Of a DNA stretch of 64,000 nt, positions 33,761 through 42,906 are shown piece after piece. The position numbers were made by a program, and so were the translations under genes. The stretch is from positions 6,407,501 through 6,471,500 of the forward strand of contig NZ_CP062260.1 of assembly GCF_014863545.1 (NCBI RefSeq), given 5' to 3'. The stretch comes from Paenibacillus sp. JNUCC32. GTDB taxonomy: Bacteria > Bacillota > Bacilli > Paenibacillales > Paenibacillaceae. The notes beneath the pieces are model-generated. The model did no database searches and had not been told where the DNA came from. It saw only the letters and a program-made list of their open reading frames with translations. Position 1 is the first letter of the stretch. Every line of letters begins with the position of its first letter.

Positions 33761-34533
33761 GAGAAGCGAGTTTGCATGACAGGAATCATGATTTCGAATA
33801 TAGGAGAATCGGGATAATGCCGCTCCAGCCGCTTGCCCGCAGGTTCGAAACCGAACTTCTGAAGGAAGCGGATCGTTCGCATGCATGCGAAGGTGTCCTC
33901 CCATGAGCTGTCCACCGATACGAACAAGGTAGGGGGGATGGACTCCAAATAGGCTTCGGAGGGTGTCTTCGGAGGCGTTGGCTTCCGAGAGGATTCCGTA
34001 CAAATTTGATATCCGACTTCAATTAGCACCGCGTGCGGGAGGGAGTCCATCACCTTGATCAAGCTGGAGCCTTGCGTGCGAATGTTGAGGTCATGGAGTC
34101 TGGCTGCCGCTTGTTTCATTTCCCGCGAATAAGAGTTTACTGGTTTGTCTACCAAAAACGGCTGCCATATCACGGTTAGGGGTTGTTCCCAATTGATGAG
34201 ATGCAGACTGCCGCGACCCGGTTCCATCCCGTTTAAATATTGACTCGCAATTTGGACCGAGAGTAGACGTGCCTCAGCTTCCCGCCGCCAGCGCGCAAGC
34301 AGCTCGGAACGCGTACTTTCCTCGGCTTCAAGGAAACACCGGATATCCCCAAGGCTGATGCCTGATTGACGGAGGCTGTTTACAAGCTTGGCTTCGTGAA
34401 TTTGGTGAAATCCATAATACCGGTAACCGTTCTCCAGCCGTTCAGCCGGAACCAGAATCCCCTTGGATTCATAGAAACGAAGCGCACTGGGGACCATGCC
34501 GGTGCGTTCTGCGAATTGAGCGATGCTCATCAT
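33757..34533 (-). CDS. MerR-family regulator with C-terminal effector domain
   Basis: 258 residues. N-terminal MerR helix-turn-helix (SIAQFAERTGMVPSALRFYESKGI) and dimerisation helix to about 110, then a C-terminal domain of about 130 residues that looks like a GyrI-type small-molecule-binding fold (GSSLIKVMDSLPHAVLIEVGYQ, ending SPIFEIMIPVMQ). This matches BmrR-like multidrug sensors in layout. AGGTGA lies seven bases before the start. It is followed on the same strand by the VOC gene it probably activates, and diverges from the NTF2-like gene. Confidence 0.88.
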   Translation of the reverse strand: MMSIAQFAERTGMVPSALRFYESKGILVPAERLENGYRYYGFHQIHEAKLVNSLRQSGISLGDIRCFLEAEESTRSELLARWRREAEARLLSVQIASQYLNGMEPGRGSLHLINWEQPLTVIWQPFLVDKPVNSYSREMKQAAARLHDLNIRTQGSSLIKVMDSLPHAVLIEVGYQICTESSRKPTPPKTPSEAYLESIPPTLFVSVDSSWEDTFACMRTIRFLQKFGFEPAGKRLERHYPDSPIFEIMIPVMQTRFS

Positions 34534-34654
34534 GGGCGTTCACCTGTTATTTTTTGTGAATAAAATTGCCTCCATATCATACCATAAAGATTGCTAGAAT
34601 CGTGGCGTGGATCCTGAAGAATACGTAGGATATAAGATAGGGAGGTGCGAAACA

Positions 34655-35023
34655 ATGTCATATCAAAAAGCCTTTGAGGCCTACATAGCGGCGACGAATA
34701 CGCATGATTTTGATCAGGTAGCCCGGCTGCTCGATGAGGGAGCGGTGTATTGGTTCTCGGACCGGAGCTGCTGTTGCCTGGAGGAAATCAGGGCCTATTT
34801 CGAGCACGCTTGGGACGTCATCCGGGATGAGGTCTACCGGGCGGAGGACGTGGTGTGGATTGCGACTGATGTACATTCGGCTGTCTGCATTTATACTTAT
34901 CACTACGAGGGGTATTTTCAGGGGGAATACACGACCGGGAGCGGGAGAGCAACGAACGTATTCGTTCGAGATGCCGACGGAGTATGGAAATTAAAGCATG
35001 AGCATCTAAGTTCAATTAGATGA
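34655..35023 (+). CDS. SnoaL/NTF2-like protein
   Basis: 122 residues from ATG 34655 (GGGAGGTG upstream). The cone-like alpha+beta pattern (AFEAYIAATNTHDFDQVARLLDEGAVYWF, then VFVRDADGVWKLKHEHLS) fits the SnoaL-like/DUF4440 group of NTF2 folds, which bind small hydrophobic ligands or act as isomerases or hydrolases. Three adjacent cysteines (about 38-40) are unusual. Function unknown. Diverges from the MerR gene. Confidence 0.75.
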   Translation: MSYQKAFEAYIAATNTHDFDQVARLLDEGAVYWFSDRSCCCLEEIRAYFEHAWDVIRDEVYRAEDVVWIATDVHSAVCIYTYHYEGYFQGEYTTGSGRATNVFVRDADGVWKLKHEHLSSIR

Positions 35024-35056
35024 ATCGGCCGTCACCTGTTACATAGGAAACAGAAG

Positions 35057-35083
35057 AAGAGCCTTTCGAGGGCTCTTTTTTTT
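35057..35083 (+). terminator. Terminator after the NTF2-like gene
   Basis: AAGAGCC (35057-35063) pairs with GGCTCTT (35071-35077), followed by eight T residues. Confidence 0.9.
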
Positions 35084-35318
35084 GGATTGAATTTATTAAC
35101 AGAATATAAAATTACAAGAATTTATCCCATCTATATGGAAATGTATCCCTTCTCAATCGATGGCGCAGGTTCCATGATACAACTATATGAATATGGATTG
35201 AACAACATGGATTTCATTGAAAGGGGGCCGTAGTAGAGCGATCCAGCAAGCAAGTGGTGTAGGTATGGAGCGAAAAGGGGGAGGGGATGAATCTTACATA
35301 GTTAAGTTTATCTGGATT

Positions 35319-35332
35319 GGTAACCGCTTTCA
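35319..35332. promoter_or_regulatory. CcpA cre-like site upstream of the chitinase
   Basis: Read on the minus strand, TGAAAGCGGTTACC matches the cre consensus (TGAAAGCG-TT-CA type) at all fixed positions but the last base. It lies 140 bases before the chitinase start, in a 387-base gap with no other gene, and suggests catabolite repression. I found no confident promoter boxes nearby. Confidence 0.6.
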
Positions 35333-35470
35333 AAAACGAGTGGATTTCGAGCGATATGCGAAGCTGGGCAAGTCATCAAGGATACCACCCGGGTGACACC
35401 AAGAGGAACAGACATTCATGGAAATGCTGTATCATTTGCAATCGAAATTTAATCGACAGAGGTGAAAACG

Positions 35471-38400
35471 GTGATACCCTTTATCACGAAAAGACGCCCG
35501 AAATGGGTACTGTGTTTTTTGGCCCTTATTCTCATGTTTACCCCACTGCTTCATGCGCCTGCATCCTTTGCAGCAGAAGGCGCATCTCCTTCAGAAATTA
35601 CCGCAACGAGCTCCGGCATCGATCCGGTGACGGTAACAGGCTCGACCTATGGCTCCCAGGATCCGCTAGCACCGCAGAATCTGCGAATTGTGCAAGACTC
35701 CATCACGGCCACCGAAGCAACGATACTATGGGATTACGACAAAAATAATCCGCAGCATACGTTTGATATTGATGTCTGGAACGCCGTGGATGATGCATGG
35801 TATACATGGGGGAACGGCGGAAGCCGGACCCTGGATGATTTGAAACCCAACACAACCTATAAATTATACATTACATGGTATGAGAGACCGTCTCAAGGTC
35901 CGGACCAACGGCATAAGAGTAATGTAATCGAGTTTACTACGCTGGATGGCGAGGTTAAGCCTCCAAAAACGTCCGCTCCCCAGAATCTGCGATTAGTGGA
36001 GGTAACGCATAACCAGGCTACCTTTGAATGGGATTTCCTCAAGGGAGACAAGAACGATATCGATGTCTGGAATGCAGATACGGATGCTTATATCACGTGG
36101 GGAAATTTAACCACGCATGCCGTTACAGGGCTTAAGCCCGAGACAACCTACCGCATATATATTACCTGGTATGACCACAGGCCCTCAAAGGATATGAAGA
36201 GCAATATTCTTGAATTCACGACCACCGCGGATCAAACCGTATATGAACAAGCTCCGATTTCACCTCCGAGTTACCTGAAAGTAACGGACGTTTCCGAGAA
36301 ATCGGTGACCTTAAATTGGGGGGCAAGCTCAGAAGCTACCGGATACGAGCTGTATGTGGACGGCAATAAAGTCGATACCTTGGAAACGGTGACGTCGGTC
36401 ACGTACTCCCTGGACCCAACAGCCAATCGCGATTATATCTTTGAAGTTACTGCTCAAAAAGCATTGCAGGGACAGAACCCGGAAACTTCGGTGAAGAGTA
36501 ACGCTGTACATTTAAAATGGGGAGAGCTCGCTGCACCACAGGGGCTGGAGGCTGTTACAGCTACAAGGTCTACCGTCTCCTTGGGATGGGCTCCGGTTCC
36601 GGGAGCAACGGGCTATCATATTTATCAGGACGGAAATAAGGTGGCGACAAGCAGCGAGAACCGGTTTGTGGCTGCCGGATTGCAGGAAGGTAAGACGTAT
36701 TCGTTCCAGATCATCGCTGTTAACCCTTTATGGACATCGCCGATCAGTCAAGCGATTACGGTTGTACCAGGCAGCAATTATAATAATATTACCTACTACA
36801 CCTCTTGGTCAGCACTACCGGCCGAATGGAATTTCTATCCGTCCGATCTTGACGTTTCTCAAATCACGCATATCAATTACGCGTTTGCTGATTTGTGTTG
36901 GAAGAAGTTCGGAAGCACGGTAAGAGCATGTGAAGACCCAAAGGTTCCGCTGCAAAATCGATACGTGTATGATGGCGAGATGATACTTGGCGATCCCGAA
37001 AAGGATTTCGAAAATTTCCAAGCTTTCGAATCCGTGAAAGCCGCTAATCCGCATTTGAAGCTTATGATATCGGTTGGCGGCTGGTCCTGGTCCAATCATT
37101 TCTCCAACATGGCCAAGACCGAAGAAACACGCCGGGCCTTTGCGAATTCCGCGGTGGATTTCCTCCGAGAATACAAATTCGATGGTTTGGATATCGATTG
37201 GGAGTATCCTGTTGAAGGCGGGGAAGACGACAACTCCCGGGGACCGGAGGATACGGAAAACTTCACATTGTTAATGAAGACCGTTCGCGAGGCGCTGGAT
37301 GCTGCCGGATCAGAAGACGGGAAGTACTATCTGCTGACGATTGCTTCCGGGCAGGGCGATAATTTCGTTAAAAATGCCGATCTTGCGAATTCCGTGACGT
37401 ATCTCGATTTCATCAATATCATGACTTACGATTACAGCGGCAGCTGGGAGACGCTGGGTCACCATAATGCACCGCTGTTCTTTGACCAAAAGCATCCAAG
37501 AGCCGCCTCCTCCGCTCCGAGAAATCATGTGCTCGGCGGTTTGCTGGGCCATCTGAACGGCGGGGTGCCAACGCATAAGCTGATCGCCGGGGTGCCATAT
37601 TACGGTAAAGGCTGGGATGATTGCCCGCCTACCGGCCAATATCAGACTTGCAAAGGCGGATCCGCATTAAAGACATGGGAAGCGGGCGTTTTCGATTTCA
37701 GCGATCTCGAGAACAACTACATCGACAAGAACGGTTATAAGAGATATTGGAACGAATCCGCCAAAGTTCCATACCTGTACAATGAGCAAAATAAAGTGTT
37801 CATCACATACAACGATAAGGACACCATGAAATATACGGCTTCCATCGTGAAATCGCTGGATATCGCAGGCGTCATGAGCTGGGATATCAGCGGCGACCGC
37901 AATAAGACGCTGACGACCCAACTCGTTCACGATCTGCCGATCAACGGCAAAGTCAATGCATCGGCACTCCCGGCTCCAGGGAATCTGGCCAAGGTAAGCG
38001 CCGATTCCGGCTCCATCCAGCTGAAATGGGATGCCGTGACGGGAGCAACGGGATATGAAGTGTACGTGAATCATGCGTTGTCCGGCTCGGTGGCAACGAA
38101 CGGTTATACCGTGAAGGGCCTCAGCCCCCTAACGAATTACAAGATCCATGTGCTTGCCGTGGATCGAACGGGAGATGAGATCAACCGCGTCTCCAGCGCT
38201 TCAAATCAGCTGAGCATCACGACTTCGGGCAACGGCTCCGGTGGCTCTGAAGGCGGAGGAGGCTCCGGCGGATCCGGTTCTACAACGCCATGGACGCCAC
38301 AGCCGCCTAAAGGCAAGGATCAACTCGAAGCAAACGTTGTGCTTGAAGGAGATAAGGCTCTAGTTACCGTGCCTGCGGCTGCGGCAGTTAACAGCATTAA

Positions 38401-39484
38401 CCAATCGGAATCCTCCAACTTCCAGCTCCATGCGGGTGCCGGCGCGAAGCAGGCGGTGCTGGAAATTCCGCAAGAAGTGATTGCGGCCATTGCGAAAAAA
38501 GGGGCCAAAGCCAGTCTGTCCGTTTTCCTAAACGGTACGGAATACCGGATTCCGGCTTCGCTCATCTCGGTTTCCGGGCCGGTGAGAGTCTCGATTGTGG
38601 CTCCAGACAATAAGGACGCAGCAAGCCTGGCCGCCTTGCTTCAAGGGAAAGAAACACTGGCGAGTCCGCTGCAGTTCAAGCTTGAGCAAGTACACGCGGA
38701 TAAAACGGCAACCGAGCTGACACGCTTCGGGAAATCCCATGTCAGCGAGTTTGTTACCTTGGATGCGAAAAAGATAAATATAAAACGTGCGACCGGAGTG
38801 GTCTATATACCGGGTACAAACGAGCTTCGATCCGTTCCGACATGGTTTAAAGTGAATACGGACGGCACGGTGACCGTTGAAATCAAGAAAACCGGCAGCG
38901 GCGTTTATGCGCTGGTACAGCAGGATATCCGATTTAGTGACGCGATTCCTTCATGGGCACGGGAAGACGTGGCGCAAGCTGCCGCCAAAATGATCGTATC
39001 CGGAGAAAATAACGGTTCGTTCGGTGCAAATAAAAACATTACCCGTGCCGAGATCATCTCCATCCTGGTGAAAGCGCTGGGTCTATTGCCTGACGACAAG
39101 GATTCCAGCTTCAAGGATGTGGATCCGAAATCCCGATATGCCAGAGAAATCGCGGCTGCCAAAGCTGCAGGACTGGTGAAGGGACGCACAGGCGATATCT
39201 TTGATCCCAACAGCTTGATTACGCGCGAGGAATTGGCGGTTATTCTAAGCAATGTGCTGGAGTATGCCGGTAAGAAGAATGAAGCTGACCAAGGCCTGTT
39301 AAACAAATTCAAGGATCACTCCAGGGTTTCGTCCTATGCGAAGTCTTCCGTCGCCATTGTCGTAGAACGGAAGATAATGCTGGGGGTGTCTGCTACCAAG
39401 CTGGATCCGCAATCTCACGTAACCAAAGCTCAAACGGTCGTAACGGTTATGAGATTACTGCGTGCAGCGGAGTTATCGAACTAA
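35471..39484 (+). CDS. Surface-anchored multidomain GH18 chitinase
   Basis: 1337 residues from GTG 35471 (AGAGG at 35456-35460; a GTG three codons earlier lacks spacing). Order: signal peptide (1-33), four fibronectin-III-like domains (about 60-430), a GH18 domain (about 437-825), another FnIII domain (about 833-918), a Gly/Ser linker, a beta-rich domain (about 940-1140) and three SLH domains (about 1150-1337). GH18 motifs are intact: SVGGWSW near 534 and DGLDIDWE at 571-578 with Glu578 as acid. It should cut chitin while held to the cell wall by SLH binding. Most bacterial chitinases are secreted freely, so the SLH anchor is notable. Confidence 0.93.
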   Translation: MIPFITKRRPKWVLCFLALILMFTPLLHAPASFAAEGASPSEITATSSGIDPVTVTGSTYGSQDPLAPQNLRIVQDSITATEATILWDYDKNNPQHTFDIDVWNAVDDAWYTWGNGGSRTLDDLKPNTTYKLYITWYERPSQGPDQRHKSNVIEFTTLDGEVKPPKTSAPQNLRLVEVTHNQATFEWDFLKGDKNDIDVWNADTDAYITWGNLTTHAVTGLKPETTYRIYITWYDHRPSKDMKSNILEFTTTADQTVYEQAPISPPSYLKVTDVSEKSVTLNWGASSEATGYELYVDGNKVDTLETVTSVTYSLDPTANRDYIFEVTAQKALQGQNPETSVKSNAVHLKWGELAAPQGLEAVTATRSTVSLGWAPVPGATGYHIYQDGNKVATSSENRFVAAGLQEGKTYSFQIIAVNPLWTSPISQAITVVPGSNYNNITYYTSWSALPAEWNFYPSDLDVSQITHINYAFADLCWKKFGSTVRACEDPKVPLQNRYVYDGEMILGDPEKDFENFQAFESVKAANPHLKLMISVGGWSWSNHFSNMAKTEETRRAFANSAVDFLREYKFDGLDIDWEYPVEGGEDDNSRGPEDTENFTLLMKTVREALDAAGSEDGKYYLLTIASGQGDNFVKNADLANSVTYLDFINIMTYDYSGSWETLGHHNAPLFFDQKHPRAASSAPRNHVLGGLLGHLNGGVPTHKLIAGVPYYGKGWDDCPPTGQYQTCKGGSALKTWEAGVFDFSDLENNYIDKNGYKRYWNESAKVPYLYNEQNKVFITYNDKDTMKYTASIVKSLDIAGVMSWDISGDRNKTLTTQLVHDLPINGKVNASALPAPGNLAKVSADSGSIQLKWDAVTGATGYEVYVNHALSGSVATNGYTVKGLSPLTNYKIHVLAVDRTGDEINRVSSASNQLSITTSGNGSGGSEGGGGSGGSGSTTPWTPQPPKGKDQLEANVVLEGDKALVTVPAAAAVNSINQSESSNFQLHAGAGAKQAVLEIPQEVIAAIAKKGAKASLSVFLNGTEYRIPASLISVSGPVRVSIVAPDNKDAASLAALLQGKETLASPLQFKLEQVHADKTATELTRFGKSHVSEFVTLDAKKINIKRATGVVYIPGTNELRSVPTWFKVNTDGTVTVEIKKTGSGVYALVQQDIRFSDAIPSWAREDVAQAAAKMIVSGENNGSFGANKNITRAEIISILVKALGLLPDDKDSSFKDVDPKSRYAREIAAAKAAGLVKGRTGDIFDPNSLITREELAVILSNVLEYAGKKNEADQGLLNKFKDHSRVSSYAKSSVAIVVERKIMLGVSATKLDPQSHVTKAQTVVTVMRLLRAAELSN

Positions 39485-39633
39485 TATGACGGTATAAGGG
39501 AGCGGAGGCCATTTTGACGGATGTGTTTTTCACGGAATTGGACGAATAATGGCTTGAACATAGCAAGCGAAAAGAAATGCCATGCCGCTGCCCATGCTAA
39601 GATGGATCTATCAAATGGATGAGGTGATCGTAG

Positions 39634-40044
39634 ATGGCATTGAAAATCGATAATATTTTTGTGAATCTTCCGGTTAAGGATCTGGAGAAAACGAAAGACT
39701 TTTTCTCGAAAATCGGTTTTGAGTTTAATGAGCAGTTTACGGATAAGAATGCGGCCTGCCTGGTCATAGGCGATAACATCTTTGCCATGCTGCTCACCGA
39801 GGATTATTTCAAGACGTTCACCAAGAAAGATCTGTCGAATGCGGCCAACACAACGGAAGTGATTCTGGCGCTGTCCGCAGAAAGCCGGGAGCAGGTGGAT
39901 GACATCGTGAACGCTGCGCTGGCTGCTGGGGGATCGCCTTCCAACGACCCGGTGGATCACGGGTTTATGTACGGATGGAGCTTCCAGGATCCGGACGGAC
40001 ATCTATGGGAAGTCATGTACATGGATCAGAGCCATGTCGAATAA
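39634..40044 (+). CDS. VOC (glyoxalase-like) family protein
   Basis: 136 residues, one VOC domain: IFVNLPVKDLEKTKDFFSKIGF at the N-terminus and SFQDPDGHLWEVMYMD at the C-terminus with the family's Asp-Pro-Asp-Gly-His and metal-ligand Glu. It resembles bacterial YyaH/lactoylglutathione-lyase-like proteins of unknown substrate. GAGGTGATC precedes the ATG. Followed by a hairpin and a MarR gene. Confidence 0.88.
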   Translation: MALKIDNIFVNLPVKDLEKTKDFFSKIGFEFNEQFTDKNAACLVIGDNIFAMLLTEDYFKTFTKKDLSNAANTTEVILALSAESREQVDDIVNAALAAGGSPSNDPVDHGFMYGWSFQDPDGHLWEVMYMDQSHVE

Positions 40045-40098
40045 AGCAGCGTTATCCTAAGCAGGATCGCAACCTGAACGACATATTCTAATAGAATG

Positions 40099-40153
40099 AA
40101 GCGGCAGATGACTCCAAGAGACGGGGGAAACTGCCGCTTTACTTTTATTTGGA
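40099..40153 (+). terminator. Terminator between VOC and MarR genes
   Basis: AAGCGGCAG (40099-40107) pairs with CTGCCGCTT (40131-40139) over a 23-base loop, then T-rich sequence. Confidence 0.7.
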
Positions 40154-40230
40154 AATCCACTATATTTGTATGTGCAAACAATATGAGGCGTTTCAACATG
40201 ATGAACTTCAGCCCGAAAGAGGTAACCGTT

Positions 40231-40659
40231 ATGCTCAATACGTATATCAAAGAATGCCTTTACTTCACAGCCAATCGCCTTAGCCGGGTCATGACCAAGA
40301 TGGCCGAAGACGAGTTTGCCGCAAGCGGATTGTCGCCTACGTATGCATATCTGCTTATGGCTGTATATGAGATGGAAGGGATCTCGCAGAAGGAATTAGG
40401 CGAAATTCTACACCTCCAGCCATCCACCGTAACCCGACTGATTGAGAAGCTGGCCGCTAAAGGACTGGTATACAATCGGGTGGAAGGAAGGATGTCGCTG
40501 ATCTATACGACCGATAAAGGAAAGGCTCTTGAGAAAGTAATACACGAGTGCTGGAACAATCTGCGTAGTCGATACGGAGATGTTTTAGGCAATGCCGAAG
40601 GGGATGAACTATCCCAGCGCCTATACGAGGTTAGCGATCGATTAGAGAATAAGGACTGA
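40231..40659 (+). CDS. MarR-family transcriptional regulator
   Basis: 142 residues from ATG 40231 (AAAGAGG upstream). The winged helix is clear: GISQKELGEILHLQPSTVTRLIEKLAAKGLVYNRVEG, with flanking dimerisation helices. The frame extends 45 codons further upstream into the terminator region and is not used. A short dyad, TTTGTA/TGCAAA at 40165-40178, could be its operator. Target unknown. Confidence 0.88.
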   Translation: MLNTYIKECLYFTANRLSRVMTKMAEDEFAASGLSPTYAYLLMAVYEMEGISQKELGEILHLQPSTVTRLIEKLAAKGLVYNRVEGRMSLIYTTDKGKALEKVIHECWNNLRSRYGDVLGNAEGDELSQRLYEVSDRLENKD

Positions 40660-40665
40660 ACGCAA

Positions 40666-40700
40666 AAAAGGCCCTTCAAGCCAAACTTGAAGGGCCTTTT
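40666..40700. terminator. Bidirectional terminator, marR / VOC
   Basis: Perfect 15-base stem (40666-40680 with 40686-40700, core GGCCCTTCAAG) with A residues left and T residues right, between convergent genes. Confidence 0.95.
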
Positions 40701-40706
40701 CTAAGA

Positions 40707-41120
40707 TTAATTGGCTTGGACTTCCGTCGTGACCTGCCATAACACTCCGAACTTGTCTTCCAGCACCCCGAACAGCGCTCCCCAGAATTGAGTCTTCAGC
40801 GCATCAATCACCTTGCCGCCCTCGGCCAAGCGGTCAAAAGCTTCATGGGCTTCGGCATCGCTCTCAAACGACAGGCTCAGATGAATCCCGTTCCCACGCT
40901 CCAGGGTTTGGAAGATCGAGTCCGACATAAAGATCGGGATTCCTCCGGCTACCAGACTCAGATGCATGACCTTGTCCTTCAATTCTTCCTTGGTTCCGGG
41001 AACCTCGCCATGGGTTTGCACGGATAAGATTTCTCCTCCCAGTGCTTGAGTATAAAACTCAGCCTGCGCTTTTGCATCCTCAGAGAAAATATACGGTGTC
41101 AGTTTAGCCACGTTCAACAT
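40707..41120 (-). CDS. PhnB-like VOC family protein
   Basis: 137 residues. Single VOC domain of the PhnB/DUF1338-neighbouring type: LTPYIFSEDAKAQAEFYTQALGG at the start, a middle VMHLSLVAGGIPIFMSDS and the end FWGALFGVLEDKFGVLWQVTT. These proteins are widespread and mostly uncharacterised. No operon partner; ends at the shared terminator with marR. Confidence 0.88.
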   Translation of the reverse strand: MLNVAKLTPYIFSEDAKAQAEFYTQALGGEILSVQTHGEVPGTKEELKDKVMHLSLVAGGIPIFMSDSIFQTLERGNGIHLSLSFESDAEAHEAFDRLAEGGKVIDALKTQFWGALFGVLEDKFGVLWQVTTEVQAN

Positions 41121-41234
41121 CCTTCCCAGGTTTTAATATGATGGATTCGTTTTCCTTGGTTTTAGTATAAACGGTCTCTGGCCCTCACATTTCTTCTGGA
41201 TTGCTAAATGATACGGCAGTATTTCGGGGTTGTC

Positions 41235-42683
41235 CTATAGAATAGGCGACAGCAGGCGGGAGATGGACTCCTTGAACTTGATCCACCGCGAACGCTCCAG
41301 ATACTGCTTCATCGTAAGCTGGCTGGATACCCGCAGATCCTGGTGGAAGATGTGGGTCAACTGTTTCGATATATGCTCATCGTACAGGAATGCGTTCACT
41401 TCGAAATTCAGCTTGAAGCTTCGAACGTCGATATTCGCCGTGCCCACGGACGAAATCTTCTCATCGATGATGATCGTCTTGGCATGAATAAAGCCATTAT
41501 TGTAGAGATACACATTAGCCCCGGTACCCAGCATTTCCCCGATATAAGATAAGGTAGCCCAATACACGAAGGGATGATCCGGTTTATCCGGAATCATCAG
41601 ATGCACCTCTACGCCGGAAAGCGCCGCAATGCGCAGTGCATCCAGGAGGCTGGCATCCGGGATAAAATAAGGCGTCTGAATATGAATCGATTTCTTGGCG
41701 GATGAAATCATTTTGATATAACCGTTCTTGATGTGTTCATATCGGGAATCCGGACCGCTGGTGACAATCTGAATCCCGACATTGCCGGGCGAATTGATCT
41801 TGGGAAACAGATTCGATTCGTAAGTGATATCGTTATGATGCGAAGCCTGATTCCAGTCCAGAATGAAGCGAACCTGCATCGCATAAACGGCCTCGCCTTG
41901 GATGCGCAGATGGGTATCCCGCCAATACCCGAACCTGGAGTTGAGGCCCAGGTACTCGTCCCCGACGTTGAAACCGCCGACATACCCGATATTGCCGTCG
42001 ATGATCGCCAGCTTTCGGTGATTCCGGTAATTCAGCCGCAGGTTGATGAAGCGCAGCTTGGACGGGAAGAAGGCCTCGGCTTCTCCGCCGGCTTCGCGGA
42101 ATGCCTTGAAGAAGCCTTTGGTTAGTTGACGCGAGCCCAGCTCATCGTATAGAACACGGACCTTCACGCCTTCATTAGCTTTTTGGGTCAACAGGGAGAT
42201 CAGCTTCTTGCCGAGCTCGTCGCGGCGGATAATGTAGTACTGAATATGTATATAGTCTTTGGCTTCCTCGATATCCTGAAACAACCGTTCAAACTTCCTG
42301 CGTCCATCCGTAAAAATTTCAACATGGTTGTCGTCCGTAAGGATCGCCTGGTTCTCATTGATATGCATATGGATCAAATCGCTGTTGTCCGCCGCCGCTT
42401 GATTGGTGAACGGGTATTCGCCGTTGTTCATCCCTTCCATTTGGGACAGCAATACTTTTTCGATGCCGGTTTTTTGCAGATCGTCCCAATGAAAGAGACG
42501 GATTCTTCTTAAATTCTGGGCGAACAGCAAGTACAGCACAAAGCCCAGAATCGGGATAAAGGACAGCACCAGCAGCCATGCCCAGGTGGAGCCGGCATCC
42601 CGCCGTTCCCTGAAAACCACGAACATGGAGAACACGATATTCAGAACGATGATCAGACCGAGAATGATGGATGTAACATGCAT
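41235..42683 (-). CDS. cls: Cardiolipin synthase
   Basis: Membrane enzyme that condenses two phosphatidylglycerol molecules to cardiolipin and glycerol. 482 residues, the normal length. Two N-terminal transmembrane helices (about 4-24 and 34-54), then two phospholipase-D halves with complete HKD motifs: HRKLAIID at 222-229 and HAKTIIID in the second half. Monocistronic by position, diverging from the AI-2E family gene. Confidence 0.95.
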   Translation of the reverse strand: MHVTSIILGLIIVLNIVFSMFVVFRERRDAGSTWAWLLVLSFIPILGFVLYLLFAQNLRRIRLFHWDDLQKTGIEKVLLSQMEGMNNGEYPFTNQAAADNSDLIHMHINENQAILTDDNHVEIFTDGRRKFERLFQDIEEAKDYIHIQYYIIRRDELGKKLISLLTQKANEGVKVRVLYDELGSRQLTKGFFKAFREAGGEAEAFFPSKLRFINLRLNYRNHRKLAIIDGNIGYVGGFNVGDEYLGLNSRFGYWRDTHLRIQGEAVYAMQVRFILDWNQASHHNDITYESNLFPKINSPGNVGIQIVTSGPDSRYEHIKNGYIKMISSAKKSIHIQTPYFIPDASLLDALRIAALSGVEVHLMIPDKPDHPFVYWATLSYIGEMLGTGANVYLYNNGFIHAKTIIIDEKISSVGTANIDVRSFKLNFEVNAFLYDEHISKQLTHIFHQDLRVSSQLTMKQYLERSRWIKFKESISRLLSPIL

Positions 42684-42776
42684 GTTTATGATATCCTCCT
42701 ACACTATAGCCTTGCCCTAGCAATCCTTCATATTATACGTGAGGCGTTAGAAGAAGTATATATCGGCGGCATGGAG

Positions 42777-42801
42777 TGAAACCGAAAGGTCCTAAAACGT
42801 T
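42777..42801 (+). promoter_or_regulatory. Possible ECF-type promoter of the AI-2E family gene
   Basis: TGAAAC (42777-42782), a 15-base spacer and CGTT (42798-42801). It is close to the SigW-type consensus but one base short in spacing and with CGTT in place of CGTA. It would give a leader of about 100 bases. Confidence 0.35.
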
Positions 42802-42906
42802 GGCGGCTAGGGTAAGGTCGCTCGCAACGAATATAGAAGGAGCCATTTGAATCCATACTCGTTGTCATGATACGATGGTGAAAAAATAGGAGAAGGGGCA
42901 TGCTTT

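Noticed and set aside
35084..35470. Possible c-di-GMP riboswitch upstream of the chitinase
   Set aside because: I looked for the GEMM core motifs and did not find them; only a cre-like site could be supported.
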